In this document: in pieces, positions 5,768 through 5,911 of the stretch | Layout: each line of letters begins with the position of its first letter | How positions within the stretch are numbered: position 1 is the first letter of the stretch | DNA from: an uncultured Lutibacter sp. | GTDB taxonomy: Bacteria; Bacteroidota; Bacteroidia; Flavobacteriales; Flavobacteriaceae | Assembly (NCBI GenBank): GCA_913061425.1 | Contig: CAJXUO010000105.1 | Coordinates: 1-5,911 of the forward strand | Direction: 5' to 3' | Length of the DNA stretch: 5,911 nt | Program-made: the position numbers and the translations under genes | The notes under the pieces: model-generated | Seen by the model: the letters and a program-made list of their open reading frames with translations, nothing else | The model's database searches: none | What the model was told of the DNA's origin: nothing

Positions 5768-5911
5768 TTAAGAAGTCGCTTTCATATATTCACGATTCAT
5801 ACGTGCAATATTTTCTAATGAAATTCCTTTTGGACATTCCACTTCACAAGCTCCAGTATTTGTACAGTTTCCGAAACCTTCTTCATCCATTTGTTTCACC
5901 ATATTTAAAAC
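5768..5911 (-). CDS. sdhB: Succinate dehydrogenase/fumarate reductase iron-sulfur subunit, C-terminal end (5' part outside window)
   Basis: The last 47 codons of a gene running in from the right edge. The - strand reads [16 protein letters not shown], then [13 protein letters not shown], ending in [18 protein letters not shown] and TAA. The [13 protein letters not shown] stretch holds three cysteines (C16, C22 and C26 of the visible part) that belong to the C-terminal Fe-S ligand set (3Fe-4S/4Fe-4S ferredoxin-like domain) of SdhB. The tail closely matches flavobacterial SdhB as I know it. SdhB carries electrons from the SdhA flavoprotein to the membrane cytochrome in respiratory complex II. 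The sdhC and sdhA genes would be expected upstream, beyond the edge. It is followed by a clear terminator. Confidence 0.92.
   Translation of the reverse strand, partial: VLNMVKQMDEEGFGNCTNTGACEVECPKGISLENIARMNREYMKATS

Noticed and set aside
1..5911. Mobile element, phage, CRISPR or defence system
   Set aside because: No transposase, integrase, terminal repeats, spaced repeat array or defence-protein domains are seen; all genes are metabolic, membrane or regulatory and composition appears uniform.

Overview
The window looks like chromosomal DNA of a Flavobacteriaceae-type Bacteroidota. It is AT-rich, starts lack Shine-Dalgarno sequences, two TAnnTTTG (-7 type) promoter elements are visible, a TonB-dependent receptor is present, and the protein sequences (plant-type acyl-ACP desaturase, SdhB tail, small four-helix membrane protein) fit that group. 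No mobile element, CRISPR array, tRNA, rRNA or phage signature is visible. The longest gap between genes is about 140 bp.

Left part (+ strand). The window opens inside the C-terminal beta-barrel of a TonB-dependent outer-membrane receptor, closed by a strong intrinsic terminator (885-914). Just downstream, a -7 promoter element probably starts a three-gene unit. It holds a 138-residue four-helix membrane protein with conserved-looking histidines, a PlsC-type acylglycerophosphate acyltransferase whose start overlaps the preceding stop (TAATG), and a soluble di-iron acyl-ACP desaturase 18 nt further on. The last two fit together: the desaturase makes unsaturated acyl-ACP and the acyltransferase can put acyl chains into phospholipid or another membrane lipid. 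A 13-bp hairpin (3151-3187) lies between this unit and the convergent genes to its right.

Right part (- strand). Read in transcription order from the right edge there are four genes. First is the C-terminal end of succinate dehydrogenase iron-sulfur subunit SdhB with its own terminator. Next is a class I/II aminotransferase of the YbdL/KAT/glutamine-transaminase-K type. Third is a short XRE-family DNA-binding protein with two C-terminal membrane helices, and last is a nitrilase-superfamily amidase of the YafV/Nit2 (omega-amidase) type. The aminotransferase and omega-amidase are a known metabolic pair: transamination from glutamine gives alpha-ketoglutaramate, which the amidase hydrolyses to 2-oxoglutarate and ammonia, pulling methionine salvage forward. 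The membrane-anchored regulator lies between them and is spaced for co-transcription with the amidase. Its upstream region carries CGACA repeats at 22 and 11 bp spacing.

Most of this is ordinary flavobacterial core metabolism. I do not see a clearly new system. The points most worth a second look are the regulator/omega-amidase/aminotransferase arrangement with its phased repeats, and the substrate-pocket residues of the desaturase.
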